From a bacterium (GTDB taxonomy: Bacteria; CG2-30-53-67): 32,369 nt of DNA. The stretch is from the NCBI GenBank assembly GCA_919901565.1, contig CAKKPE010000134.1:1-32369 (forward strand), written 5' to 3'. Both the position numbers and the translations under genes were made by a program. Under the pieces are notes generated by a model. It did no database searches. It worked only from the letters and a program-made list of their open reading frames with translations, and was not told the origin of the DNA. Positions 8,545 through 15,867 of this stretch are shown here, piece after piece (the first letter of the stretch is position 1; each line of letters starts with the position of its first letter).

Positions 8545-9429
8545 ATGAACGATACGGTGACTATTATTATCGTTAATTATAATGGCGAAAAGTTCCTGGT
8601 TGATTGCATGGATTCAATCAGAGAACAAACATATAAGAAATTACAGGTCATTGTTTTTGACAATGACTCTGCTGACGGTTCTGTGGAATTAATAAGAAGG
8701 AAATATCCTGAGGCAAAGCTCATTGATGGTGATAAGAACATCGGATATTGTGCGGCAAACAATTATTGTCTCAATGAATTTTTAGAGTCGCAAAGAAAAT
8801 ACGCTTTGCTGTTAAATGCTGATATGATCCTTCAAAAAGATTGTCTGGAGAGCTTGATCAATACCGCGGACAATCAAAAGGAGTTTGGTATTTTTTCGCC
8901 GAGAATATTGCGATTTCCTGAGACAGACAAAATATGGTATGCAGGCGGTAGCATTGATTTCAAACGGGGAATCACTCGCTTTGGTACAGGAAAAATAGAT
9001 GCAGCGTTTATCCATGTGCCTGGTAAAACAGAGTTTGTTTGTGGTTGCAGTATGTTGATCCGACGAACGTTTATGGAAAAGATTGGATTATTTGATCCGG
9101 ACTTCTTCGCCTATTACGAAGATGCTGATCTATCGGTTAGAGCGAATAACGCCGGGATGGGATGTTATTATGAACCGCGAGCGATTGCTTATCACAAAGG
9201 CGGAGATATTGAGTCACCTTATTCGGCTTATTATTATCATCGAAACCGTTTTCTTTTTGTCAGCAAGCACGCTACGTTTCTTCAACGGCTTTATTTCTAT
9301 CCGTTCATAATAAAAAATCAGGTGATGCACATCTTGAAATTTAGAAAGCAGGGTAAACTTTTGATGGCCGAGTCCCTCTGGAAGGGTCTGGTTGATGGGT
9401 TGCTCAACCGGGTAGGAAAAATTGTTTGA
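8545..9429 (+). CDS. family 2 glycosyltransferase (rhamnosyltransferase-like)
   Basis: This 294-residue GT-A fold enzyme starts with TIIIVNYNGEKFL and VIVFDNDSADGS, the nucleotide-sugar binding strands of GT2. The DxD position reads LLLNADMI, the variant common in WbbL/WsaE-like rhamnosyltransferases. FFAYYEDADLSVRA gives the catalytic-base region (ED motif). A basic, aromatic C-terminal segment (residues 230-290) could lie at the membrane face. It should transfer a sugar to the growing lipid-linked repeat unit in the cytoplasm; donor and acceptor are unknown. One hand-counted 60-base line of this gene (8641-8700) is 38 percent GC, against 52 percent for a line of the GT9 gene (14401-14460). 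Confidence 0.87.
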   Translation: MNDTVTIIIVNYNGEKFLVDCMDSIREQTYKKLQVIVFDNDSADGSVELIRRKYPEAKLIDGDKNIGYCAANNYCLNEFLESQRKYALLLNADMILQKDCLESLINTADNQKEFGIFSPRILRFPETDKIWYAGGSIDFKRGITRFGTGKIDAAFIHVPGKTEFVCGCSMLIRRTFMEKIGLFDPDFFAYYEDADLSVRANNAGMGCYYEPRAIAYHKGGDIESPYSAYYYHRNRFLFVSKHATFLQRLYFYPFIIKNQVMHILKFRKQGKLLMAESLWKGLVDGLLNRVGKIV

Positions 9430-9450
9430 TGTAGATTAAGGTGAAGCCTG

Positions 9451-10488
9451 ATGGATATGCATGCGGTCTCAGTGATCATACCCATTTACAACGGGGAAGA
9501 GACGATCAGAGGGTGCCTTGAGAGTCTGCTCCGCCAGACCTCCATTCCGGCGGAGGTTATCGTTGTTGATAATGGTTCAAATGACGGAAGCCGGAGGGTC
9601 GTAGGTGATTTTGCAGTTCAACATCCGGAACTTCACGTGATATTGGGAACTGAAGAGATAAGGGGACCTTCAGCCTGCCGGAACCGAGGTGTGTCGGCAA
9701 GCCGTGGAGACATTCTCTGTTTTACGGACGCGGATTGCGTAGCCGACAAGGATTGGATCAAGGATCTGTTGCAGGTGTTTGGCCAGTCGGAAGTAGGTGC
9801 TGTGGCTGGGAATATATACGGCTTTGAGCCGTCGAACCTCATCCAGAAGTTTCTCTCCGTGTATACACTTCGGGGGTTGCAGGAGGAAATGACTTTTGAG
9901 CGCTATACATTGACGGGCGGGGGATTCGCGACGGCGAATCTTTCGGTTCGGCGGGAAGTTTTTCACACAATTGGCGGTTTTGATGAAACGATGCGCTATG
10001 GGGAAGACCACGATCTTTGTTCTCGTATTATGCAGAAGGGCTACAAGATCAAATATATCCCTAAGGCCGTTGTGCGGCATATTCACCGTAGAAGTTTTCG
10101 CGGCCTCATTGGCCAGAGTTATGCGGCAGGCATCGGTCACGCACACCTTCTTCGGAAATACGGCCATGGTGTTTTAATCCTCCAGAGCAGCGGCAAGATC
10201 TATCGGAAAGAGCCCTTTCCCTTGCGGGTTTGGATTAGCATAATTTCGGCAGAGAAGAAACTGATTGCTCTGGTGCTCATCGGAAGTTGTCTTCCCTGGG
10301 GTTGGCTGTTTCCCGGATTCTATATGCTCCATCTTGCCATGAGTACATTCAGGAAAGCAAGACTTTCAGGGGTGACTCTGGGATATGCGAGTTCGGTGGT
10401 TCTGGCCGGCCTGCTCATCGTCAAGTCCTTCTTCCTCACTTTGGGCCGGTGGGCGGGTTCTCTTGAATTTAGGGTCTTATGCCTTTGA
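9451..10488 (+). CDS. family 2 glycosyltransferase with C-terminal membrane segments
   Basis: This 345-residue protein has an N-terminal GT2 domain: SVIIPIYNGEETI, VIVVDNGSNDGS, the RGPSACRNRGV turn, and the metal-binding DxD in FTDADCV near residue 93. The acceptor/catalytic section is GEDHDLCSRI near 186. Beyond about residue 265 the chain becomes hydrophobic, with two or three predicted membrane helices (LIALVLIGSCLPWGWLF and VVLAGLLIVKSFFLTLG), so the enzyme is probably membrane-attached. It starts 21 bases after the previous glycosyltransferase with Shine-Dalgarno AAGGTGA, in the same operon. The donor sugar cannot be told from the sequence. Confidence 0.87.
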   Translation: MDMHAVSVIIPIYNGEETIRGCLESLLRQTSIPAEVIVVDNGSNDGSRRVVGDFAVQHPELHVILGTEEIRGPSACRNRGVSASRGDILCFTDADCVADKDWIKDLLQVFGQSEVGAVAGNIYGFEPSNLIQKFLSVYTLRGLQEEMTFERYTLTGGGFATANLSVRREVFHTIGGFDETMRYGEDHDLCSRIMQKGYKIKYIPKAVVRHIHRRSFRGLIGQSYAAGIGHAHLLRKYGHGVLILQSSGKIYRKEPFPLRVWISIISAEKKLIALVLIGSCLPWGWLFPGFYMLHLAMSTFRKARLSGVTLGYASSVVLAGLLIVKSFFLTLGRWAGSLEFRVLCL

Positions 10489-10607
10489 GCACCGGGCGGA
10501 ATTCATGGTGCCGCTGAATCCAGTTGGGGGAAAACAGTCAGGGAAACGCTCAGAACTGTTGTGGAAGCAGCGCAGTCATCTTCAAGGTCAAGAGGTGAGG
10601 ACACGTT

Positions 10608-11750
10608 GTGAAGGTATTGATGATCGACACCAGCCCGAACGGAGGGATCGCGCACTACACCTACAATTTGTGCCAGGCGCTTTCAGCGGCAGGGGTTGAG
10701 GTGATTCTTCTGACCCATCGGGATTATGAGTTAGGCGCTTTCCCTTGTTCCTTTGCAGTCAAAAGGAGGTTTTACAAAGAGGAGACGTATCTTGTGAGCT
10801 GGAATTTCGTTATGAGGGAAATATCAGCTTTTGGACCGGATGTGGTGCATTTTCAAACGCTCATTGCTCCAAGAAAAGACTGGTTTTTCTTTCTTCTCCT
10901 GAAATTATTGGGCAAAAAAGTTGTCTTTACCGCGCACAATGTCCTTCCTCATGAAACACGTTTTCTCGAGCGCAGCACCTATGGCTGGATCTATGGGCTG
11001 GCCTCAGCGGTCATTCTCCACGCAGAACAGAATAAAACGGACTTTCTAAAAATCTTTCCGATATCCCAGTCGAAGTTGTGGGTGATCCCCCACGGTTCAT
11101 ATGCTTTTTTCTCAGCGGGACATTCCGTCTCAAAAGAGGAGGCCAGGAAACGGCTGCGGATCCCTTTAGATGCCGGGGTCATCCTTTTCTTCGGTGCGAT
11201 CAGACCCTATAAAGGGCTGCACGAACTGATCCGGGCCTTTTCGGAACTCCTTCGCAGGGGGAACGACGCGTTCCTGGTGATTGCCGGGAAAGTCATGGTC
11301 GGCACAGAGGAGGAATATTGGAAGTCTATCCGGGATCACGGCGTCGAGAATCGGGTTGTTTTCCGTCCCGAATACATTCCCTTCGAGGAGGTCGCGCCTT
11401 ATTTTTCCGCATCGGATATGGTTGCGTTGCCCTACGATCATATCTATGACAGCGGGATTCTGCATATCGCTCTTGCCATGGGGGTTCCGGTGGTGGCCAC
11501 GAAGGTGGGGAGTTTTATCGATCACGTTCAGGAGGGGGAGACGGGGCATCTTGTTCCGGCAGGGGATGCCCATGCCCTGGTCAATGCCCTGGAGTCGCTC
11601 CTGAAAAATAAAGCCTCTCGGCTTCGCATGGGAGAGAATGCCATGAGATATGACCGGCAGCATTTTGGCTGGGAGCGCATTGCGTTGAAGACAGAGGGGC
11701 TTTACAAAAACATTTCAGGACAGAAGAGCCGGGATGGAGGGGCAGGATGA
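10608..11750 (+). CDS. family 4 glycosyltransferase (GT-B)
   Basis: This 380-residue GT-B enzyme begins with a glycine-rich loop (SPNGGIAHYTYNLCQAL). Its C-terminal nucleotide-sugar domain contains FFGAIRPYKGLHELIRAF and the E/D-x7-E-like region DSGILHIALAMGVPVVATKVGS, as in Glycos_transf_1. The first glutamate of the usual EX7E pair is replaced by Asp/Ser-Gly here, a substitution seen in some GT4 subgroups. The start is GTG (valine codon read as Met), preceded by AGAGGTGAGG. It lies 119 bases after the GT2 gene, and its stop overlaps the next methyltransferase start (ATGA, 11747-11750). Confidence 0.87.
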   Translation: MKVLMIDTSPNGGIAHYTYNLCQALSAAGVEVILLTHRDYELGAFPCSFAVKRRFYKEETYLVSWNFVMREISAFGPDVVHFQTLIAPRKDWFFFLLLKLLGKKVVFTAHNVLPHETRFLERSTYGWIYGLASAVILHAEQNKTDFLKIFPISQSKLWVIPHGSYAFFSAGHSVSKEEARKRLRIPLDAGVILFFGAIRPYKGLHELIRAFSELLRRGNDAFLVIAGKVMVGTEEEYWKSIRDHGVENRVVFRPEYIPFEEVAPYFSASDMVALPYDHIYDSGILHIALAMGVPVVATKVGSFIDHVQEGETGHLVPAGDAHALVNALESLLKNKASRLRMGENAMRYDRQHFGWERIALKTEGLYKNISGQKSRDGGAG

Positions 11751-12262
11751 TCCTAAATCTGGGCTGCGGCCTGAAAAAGAAAGAGGGATGGGTCAATGCG
11801 GATATCAACCCATCCGCCGGGCCGGATGTGCTGATGGACATGGATGCTGCCCATTTACCATTCAGGGACAATGTGTTCCACCAGGTCATCTGTGACAATG
11901 TGATCGAACATCTGGGGGATGTCCTGGGCGTGATGGAGGAGATCCACCGGGTCTGCAGCCACCGGGCCGTCGTGGAGATCTACACGCCCCATTTTTCTTC
12001 GGACGATGCCTATACCGACATCACCCACCGGCATTATTTCGGATACAGGTCCTTTCATATCTTCGAAGAAGGCAAAAGCCAGTTTCATTATTATACAAAG
12101 GCAAAATACCGGATCCTCTGGACAAGGATTCATTTCGGGCGGTTATGGAGGGGAGCGGGGATCGAATACCTGGCCAACAAATTCCCGTCCTTTTATGAGT
12201 CACACTGGGCATTTATTTTCCGGGCGCACCAGCTAAGTTTGCATCTGGAAGTCCTGAAGTAA
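11747..12262 (+). CDS. small class I SAM-dependent methyltransferase
   Basis: At 171 residues this is a compact methyltransferase of the kind often annotated as a predicted SAM-dependent methyltransferase in glycan loci. It opens directly with the motif I strand ILNLGCGLKKKEGWVNADINP, then DMDAAHLPF and CDNVIEHLGD, with no N-terminal extension. The C-terminal half is rich in His and aromatic residues (THRHYFGYRSFHIF). The start is coupled to the upstream GT4 by a 4-base overlap and has a strong Shine-Dalgarno (GGAGGGGCAGG). It is the third methyltransferase of the locus. The modified sugar is unknown. Confidence 0.8.
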   Translation: MILNLGCGLKKKEGWVNADINPSAGPDVLMDMDAAHLPFRDNVFHQVICDNVIEHLGDVLGVMEEIHRVCSHRAVVEIYTPHFSSDDAYTDITHRHYFGYRSFHIFEEGKSQFHYYTKAKYRILWTRIHFGRLWRGAGIEYLANKFPSFYESHWAFIFRAHQLSLHLEVLK

Positions 12263-12272
12263 AAGAGGCGGC

Positions 12273-13376
12273 ATGGTGAAGAAAATATTATATATCGAAT
12301 TGTCCGGAGAGATCCAGGGCGGCGGACACCGAAGCCTGCTTCAGCTGCTGAAATTTATAGACCGGACAAAATATCTGCCTCATGTCCTGTGTGCCGGGAG
12401 CGGTTCCCTGGTCGAAGCGTTAAAGGCCATTCATGTGGATGTTGATATCATTGATATGAAACCCTTGAGCGGAGCAGCTGCTCTGTTCAGGATGTCAGGA
12501 TACGTACGGAAGATATTCCGGGTGATCAAAAGCAGACAAATAGATCTTATTCATGTGACCGCACCGAGGGCTGTCCTGATCGCCGGGCTTGCCGGGCGCA
12601 TGGCCGGGGTGCCTCTGATCTGGCACGTACGCATTGAAGAATCAGACAAACTTTATGACCGGCTGAATCTATGGCTCTCCGATGAGCTGATCGTTATTTC
12701 GCGGGCCGTGCAAAAGCGGTTTCAGTGGTCTGCAACCCGGAAGAAGATACATCTGATTTACAACGGGGTCGATACGGAAGATTTCTGTCCCGGGAACCAT
12801 TCCCATCCGTTCCGGGAACAATTTAATTTGGAGCAGGAATTCGTGGTCGGGATATTGGGCCAGATTCTTGAGATCAAGGGCCATGGTGAACTGATTCAGG
12901 CGGCCTTCCGGATTCACCCCGAACTCCCGCGGGTTCATTTTCTCATCGCAGGAGAGGAGAATCCTTACAAACAGGCGCTGCAGAGACAGGTAGAAGCCAT
13001 GGGGCTCACGAATACGGTCCATTTTTATGACTTCTGCACCGATGTGGTCAGTTTAATCCGGTCATTGGATCTTATCGTGGTCCCTTCATATAGCGAGGCT
13101 TTTGGCCGTGTAACCATTGAATCCATGGCATGCGAGAAGCCCGTGATTGCCACCTATACAGGTGCAGGGCGTGAAATTATTCACCATGGCGATAATGGCT
13201 ATCTGATTCCCCCCCGGGACCCCGAGGCACTGGCCTGCGCCGTCAGGGACCTGGTTAACAGCGATTCAATTAGAGAAAGCTTGGCCCGAAAGGGGAGGGA
13301 AACAGTCGTGACCTTTTTTGACATCCGTGAGCATGTGCGTAAGGTAGAAGAGGTCTATCGTGGAATTGCCGGGTGA
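12273..13376 (+). CDS. family 4 glycosyltransferase (GT-B)
   Basis: This 367-residue GT-B enzyme has the N-terminal acceptor-domain glycine loop SGEIQGGGHRSLLQLL and the linker strand HLIYNGVDTEDFCPG. The C-terminal donor domain includes VVGILGQILEIKGHGELIQA and the EX7E motif SEAFGRVTIESMACEKPVIA, whose two glutamates bind the nucleotide sugar. This is a textbook Glycos_transf_1 member that should retain the anomeric configuration of its donor sugar. It follows the small methyltransferase by 10 bases with Shine-Dalgarno AAGAGG. It probably adds one residue of the repeat unit; specificity is unknown. Confidence 0.9.
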   Translation: MVKKILYIELSGEIQGGGHRSLLQLLKFIDRTKYLPHVLCAGSGSLVEALKAIHVDVDIIDMKPLSGAAALFRMSGYVRKIFRVIKSRQIDLIHVTAPRAVLIAGLAGRMAGVPLIWHVRIEESDKLYDRLNLWLSDELIVISRAVQKRFQWSATRKKIHLIYNGVDTEDFCPGNHSHPFREQFNLEQEFVVGILGQILEIKGHGELIQAAFRIHPELPRVHFLIAGEENPYKQALQRQVEAMGLTNTVHFYDFCTDVVSLIRSLDLIVVPSYSEAFGRVTIESMACEKPVIATYTGAGREIIHHGDNGYLIPPRDPEALACAVRDLVNSDSIRESLARKGRETVVTFFDIREHVRKVEEVYRGIAG

Positions 13377-13403
13377 ACCGTTGAAAAGAAGGTTGGGCGT
13401 GGC

Positions 13404-13437
13404 GGCTTCATAAAAAATCAAGGTGCCCGATGAAGCC
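13404..13437 (+). repeat. intergenic inverted repeat inside the glycan operon
   Basis: Arms GGCTTCAT (13404-13411) and ATGAAGCC (13430-13437) pair perfectly over 8 bp with an 18-base loop. It lies in the 96-base gap between the GT4 stop and the acetyltransferase start. It has no T-tract, so it looks more like an RNA stem that protects or delimits transcripts than a terminator. It could be chance. Confidence 0.35.
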
Positions 13438-13472
13438 CCGACAAGACATAACACGGATCAGGAGCGATGATC

Positions 13473-14093
13473 ATGATGATGGACATGCAGAGAATCCTGC
13501 GCGACCCCGCTCATGCAGTCTGGTGGAGCCTCAGAAAACCCTATACCTTCTATCAGCTCTGGATGCTCCGCAGGACTGCGCTGGTCGGCCGTCATGTCCG
13601 GCTTTATGTTCATGCGGAATGGACGAACGCCCGGAATGACCAGCTCGAGATTGGAGATCATGTTATCCTGGGAGATGTGATTTTTCATATCCATGGGCAT
13701 GGGAAGGTCTCTATTGGGGAGTACACAGCTATTTCCGGGGTCCGGATCGAATGTGGAACGGGTGTGACCATCGGGAAGTATTGCCAGCTATCCTACAATG
13801 TGGATATCCATGACAACAATGGGCACCCTGTTGAACCGGAAGAGAGAAAAAAGCAGATTCTTTCACTCCATCATAAAGGCATGGACCCGCCGTCCGTCTA
13901 TGAATCCGAGATGGCGCCGGTCATCATCGGGGATAACGTATGGATCGGTCACGATGTCACGATTATGAAAGGAGTCATGATCGGGGATAATGCCATCATT
14001 GCCACCGGCAGTGTAGTGACTCACCATGTCCCCGCAAATACCCTCGCAGCCGGAAATCCGGCGCGGGTGGTCAAGGAGTTGGGAGAGGTCTGA
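13473..14093 (+). CDS. left-handed beta-helix (hexapeptide repeat) O-acetyltransferase
   Basis: This protein of about 206 residues belongs to the xenobiotic/maltose acetyltransferase-like (WbbJ/NodL) group. An N-terminal helical region (about 40 residues) is followed by hexapeptide repeats: LEIGDHVILG, VSIGEYTAISG, VTIGKYCQLS, then VIIGDNVWIGHDVTIMKGVMIGD and NAIIATGSVVTHHVPANT. The conserved catalytic His is probably that in DIHDNNGHP. It ends with the family's GNPARVVKEL. Several in-frame ATGs cluster at 13467-13485. AGGAG at 13460-13464 gives proper spacing to the ATG at 13473, while the ATG at 13467 is too close. It probably O-acetylates a glycan sugar using acetyl-CoA. Its stop overlaps the next gene's ATG by one base. 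Confidence 0.88.
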   Translation: MMMDMQRILRDPAHAVWWSLRKPYTFYQLWMLRRTALVGRHVRLYVHAEWTNARNDQLEIGDHVILGDVIFHIHGHGKVSIGEYTAISGVRIECGTGVTIGKYCQLSYNVDIHDNNGHPVEPEERKKQILSLHHKGMDPPSVYESEMAPVIIGDNVWIGHDVTIMKGVMIGDNAIIATGSVVTHHVPANTLAAGNPARVVKELGEV

Positions 14094-15241
14094 TGTCCTG
14101 GCTGTTTTTACGGCAGATCCTGAAGAAATCCTATCTTATGGTCCGGCGCACCCTATTGGCCGGATGGTCGGGTTTGTTCCAGAGGCGTTGCAGTACCGGC
14201 ATCCCTTCTTCCCCGAAAAACCTTCTCATACTGTCTCAGCGCAGACTGGGGGATGCGGTACTTTCGACTCCGATTTTCCCGCTCCTTCGGAAGAGGTTTC
14301 CAGGCTGCACGATCAGTGTACTGGCGAACCCGTATATCCGGGAGATCTTTGAATTCTGTCCCGAAGTGGATCATATCCTGGAATACGGGAAAGGCTATGG
14401 GATCAGGGAAATTTTACGGGTGATCCGGGAGATCCGCAGACACCCATTCGATCTCCTCATTGATCTCAACACGGACGGTTCCCTCATCTTTGCCTTGATC
14501 GCCGGCCTCTCCAGAGCAGGGTATTCTGTGGGCTACGACCAGGATGGGCGCGGGGTCTTTTATGATTCTGCTCTGCCGTTCCCTGAAAAAGGGGATAAAC
14601 ACATGCTGGATATGATTGTACAGACACTCTCGCCCCTGGGAGTATCTCCTTCAAAAGAACCGCCGCGGTTAACCGTTCCGGAGCCGCTTCTGCAGGAGGT
14701 CCGGGCAAAGCTGCCGGAGTCGGGGATCGCCCAGGGTCAGGTGCTTGTCGGATTGCACTCCGGTGCAGTTCACCCCACGCAGCGCTGGCCTGTGGAATAC
14801 TTTGCTGAACTGGGGGATAGGATCATCGGGTCAGGATGTGGGAGGGTGATCCTCTGCGGTGGTGATCGTGAAAGCGATATGATTCTCCGTATTGTTGACC
14901 GGATGAAGGAGACGCCCCTTTATGTCCGGACCGTCTCGTTAAAACATCTGGCTGCACTTTTATCTGAGCTCGATCTGCTCGTCTGCAACAATTCCGGCCC
15001 TCTGCATCTGGCAGCAGCGGTTGGCACACCAACCCTGTCCTTTATGGGCCCAACAAAACCGGCGCAATGGTGGCCTCTTGGTCAAGGCCATACAGTCCTC
15101 CGAAGGGATGACCTCGCTTGTATCGGGTGTAATATGGGGACCTGTCCGGTTAAAACGCATGCGTGCATGTACGGAATCTCGCCGACAGAGGTCTTTGACA
15201 CCATCCGAAATCGCCTGCTGCAAGACTCCAAGATGGTATAA
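14093..15241 (+). CDS. family 9 glycosyltransferase (ADP-heptose:LPS heptosyltransferase-like)
   Basis: This 382-residue GT-B enzyme carries the GT9 signature LILSQRRLGDAVLSTPIFPLLRKRFPG near residue 45. Its donor-binding region is VLVGLHSGAVHPTQRWPVEYFAEL, and the C-terminal motif is NNSGPLHLAAAVGTPTLSFMGPTKPAQWWP. A cysteine-containing stretch follows (CIGCNMGTCPVKTHACM), as in many GT9 proteins. A basic N-terminal segment of about 40 residues precedes the fold. Characterised members add heptose to lipid A core. In a polysaccharide locus the donor may be another sugar. It is the last + strand gene of the locus and converges with the peptide-modification operon 126 bases on. No convincing terminator is visible in between. 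Confidence 0.88.
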   Translation: MSWLFLRQILKKSYLMVRRTLLAGWSGLFQRRCSTGIPSSPKNLLILSQRRLGDAVLSTPIFPLLRKRFPGCTISVLANPYIREIFEFCPEVDHILEYGKGYGIREILRVIREIRRHPFDLLIDLNTDGSLIFALIAGLSRAGYSVGYDQDGRGVFYDSALPFPEKGDKHMLDMIVQTLSPLGVSPSKEPPRLTVPEPLLQEVRAKLPESGIAQGQVLVGLHSGAVHPTQRWPVEYFAELGDRIIGSGCGRVILCGGDRESDMILRIVDRMKETPLYVRTVSLKHLAALLSELDLLVCNNSGPLHLAAAVGTPTLSFMGPTKPAQWWPLGQGHTVLRRDDLACIGCNMGTCPVKTHACMYGISPTEVFDTIRNRLLQDSKMV

Positions 15242-15367
15242 TTTACCATTTTCAGGAAAAAGTTTTTCACTTTCAGAAATGTACAGAGAGCGATCTTGGG
15301 AGGGGACATGGTTCAATCTGCGGGTGGTCTAAGCCTGAGCAGAGGGATGTGTGCGCATGGATTTACC

Positions 15368-15649
15368 TCAGCCCGCGCTGAGTTCGAGGAGTTTTTTCTC
15401 AACGAGGTCCTGGATCAGGTCCATGGCCTGCTTTTGGATGACGGTCGTATCCCCCTCAAACTCCTGGGGGAGAAGCGAGAGGATCTCTCCCAACGGCACG
15501 TCTTCATTGCAGAGTTCCCAGATCCTAGCGCCGGTCTCGTTCAGAAGGTAAGGTTCCCCGTTTTGCTCATCGAACAGAACGGTATTACCGTCCTCCTCTC
15601 TCCAGAGCACGTTGGATGGAATGCTGGGTTTCCGATGATCCGTTGTCAT
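15368..15649 (-). CDS. PqqD-family peptide chaperone (RiPP recognition element)
   Basis: This 93-residue protein matches the PqqD fold. It opens with the N-terminal strands VLWREEDGNTVLFDEQNGEPYLLNETGARIWELC, followed by helices with VPLGEILSLL and QKQAMDLIQDLVEKKLLEL. PqqD domains bind the leader of a ribosomal peptide and present it to a radical SAM enzyme. Here the candidate precursor is the gene immediately upstream (22 bases) and the radical SAM gene the next one, so the pairing is natural. The start ATG has Shine-Dalgarno AAGGGTG, partly inside a small hairpin. Stand-alone PqqD proteins of similar size also occur beside HPr-kinase-related proteins in exosortase-type loci. Family confidence is high; partner identity is inferred. 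Confidence 0.88.
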   Translation of the reverse strand: MTTDHRKPSIPSNVLWREEDGNTVLFDEQNGEPYLLNETGARIWELCNEDVPLGEILSLLPQEFEGDTTVIQKQAMDLIQDLVEKKLLELSAG

Positions 15650-15652
15650 ATA

Positions 15653-15670
15653 TCACCCTTGTGTTGGTGA
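15653..15670 (-). promoter_or_regulatory. small hairpin over the PqqD ribosome binding site
   Basis: Between the precursor stop and the PqqD start, arms TCACC (15653-15657) and GGTGA (15666-15670) pair over 5 bp around an 8-base loop. Read on the minus strand, the second arm overlaps the PqqD Shine-Dalgarno. Such stems can favour precursor over maturase expression, but this one is short and may be fortuitous. Confidence 0.3.
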
Positions 15671-15671
15671 A

Positions 15672-15845
15672 TCAACTGAATACGGTATTCTTGTTGCTTT
15701 GTTGGCACGGAGTTGACCCGATTGGCACACTATTGCCGCTGCAAACGGCTGCCCGGGACCAGCCGGGGTTACATTGTGGCGGTACGCCAATGGTAAGGGA
15801 TCTGATCTCGGGTTTTGTCCATGTTCTTTTCGGTTTTGTTATCAT
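15672..15845 (-). CDS. candidate RiPP precursor peptide
   Basis: This 57-residue ORF has an excellent Shine-Dalgarno (AAGGAGT, 9 bases before ATG 15845). It sits between the radical SAM and PqqD genes, in their orientation. A longer frame runs back through the radical SAM gene but is a shadow; the ATG with the ribosome site decides the start. Residues 1-20 form a basic leader with WTKPEIRSL, close to the YxxPxL motif that PqqD/RRE domains bind in lasso leaders. The remaining 37 residues are core-like: Cys25, Cys35 and Cys47, single Trp29, five prolines, many Ser/Gly/Asn, and a C-terminal Ser57 (ending NTVFS). No signal peptide or double-glycine cleavage site is evident. I know no named family that it matches. 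The precursor role is inferred from size, leader motif and position. Confidence 0.75.
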   Translation of the reverse strand: MITKPKRTWTKPEIRSLTIGVPPQCNPGWSRAAVCSGNSVPIGSTPCQQSNKNTVFS

Positions 15846-15867
15846 GTTGTTTACTCCTTGCTTTTCT

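Noticed and set aside
10385-10699. A 104-codon + strand frame spanning the gap between the GT2 and GT4 genes
   Set aside because: It overlaps both flanking genes in another frame and its sequence is Arg/Gln/Gly-rich without domain features.
15242-15367. A bidirectional terminator between the convergent glycan and peptide operons
   Set aside because: The only pairing (AAAGT/ACTTT around a five-base loop near 15262-15275) is A/T-only and short, without a proper T-run.
15720-15740. A sigma-54-like TGGCAC...TTGC string on the + strand inside the precursor gene
   Set aside because: The GG and GC dinucleotides are nine bases apart instead of ten, and the orientation would read away from any suitable gene.
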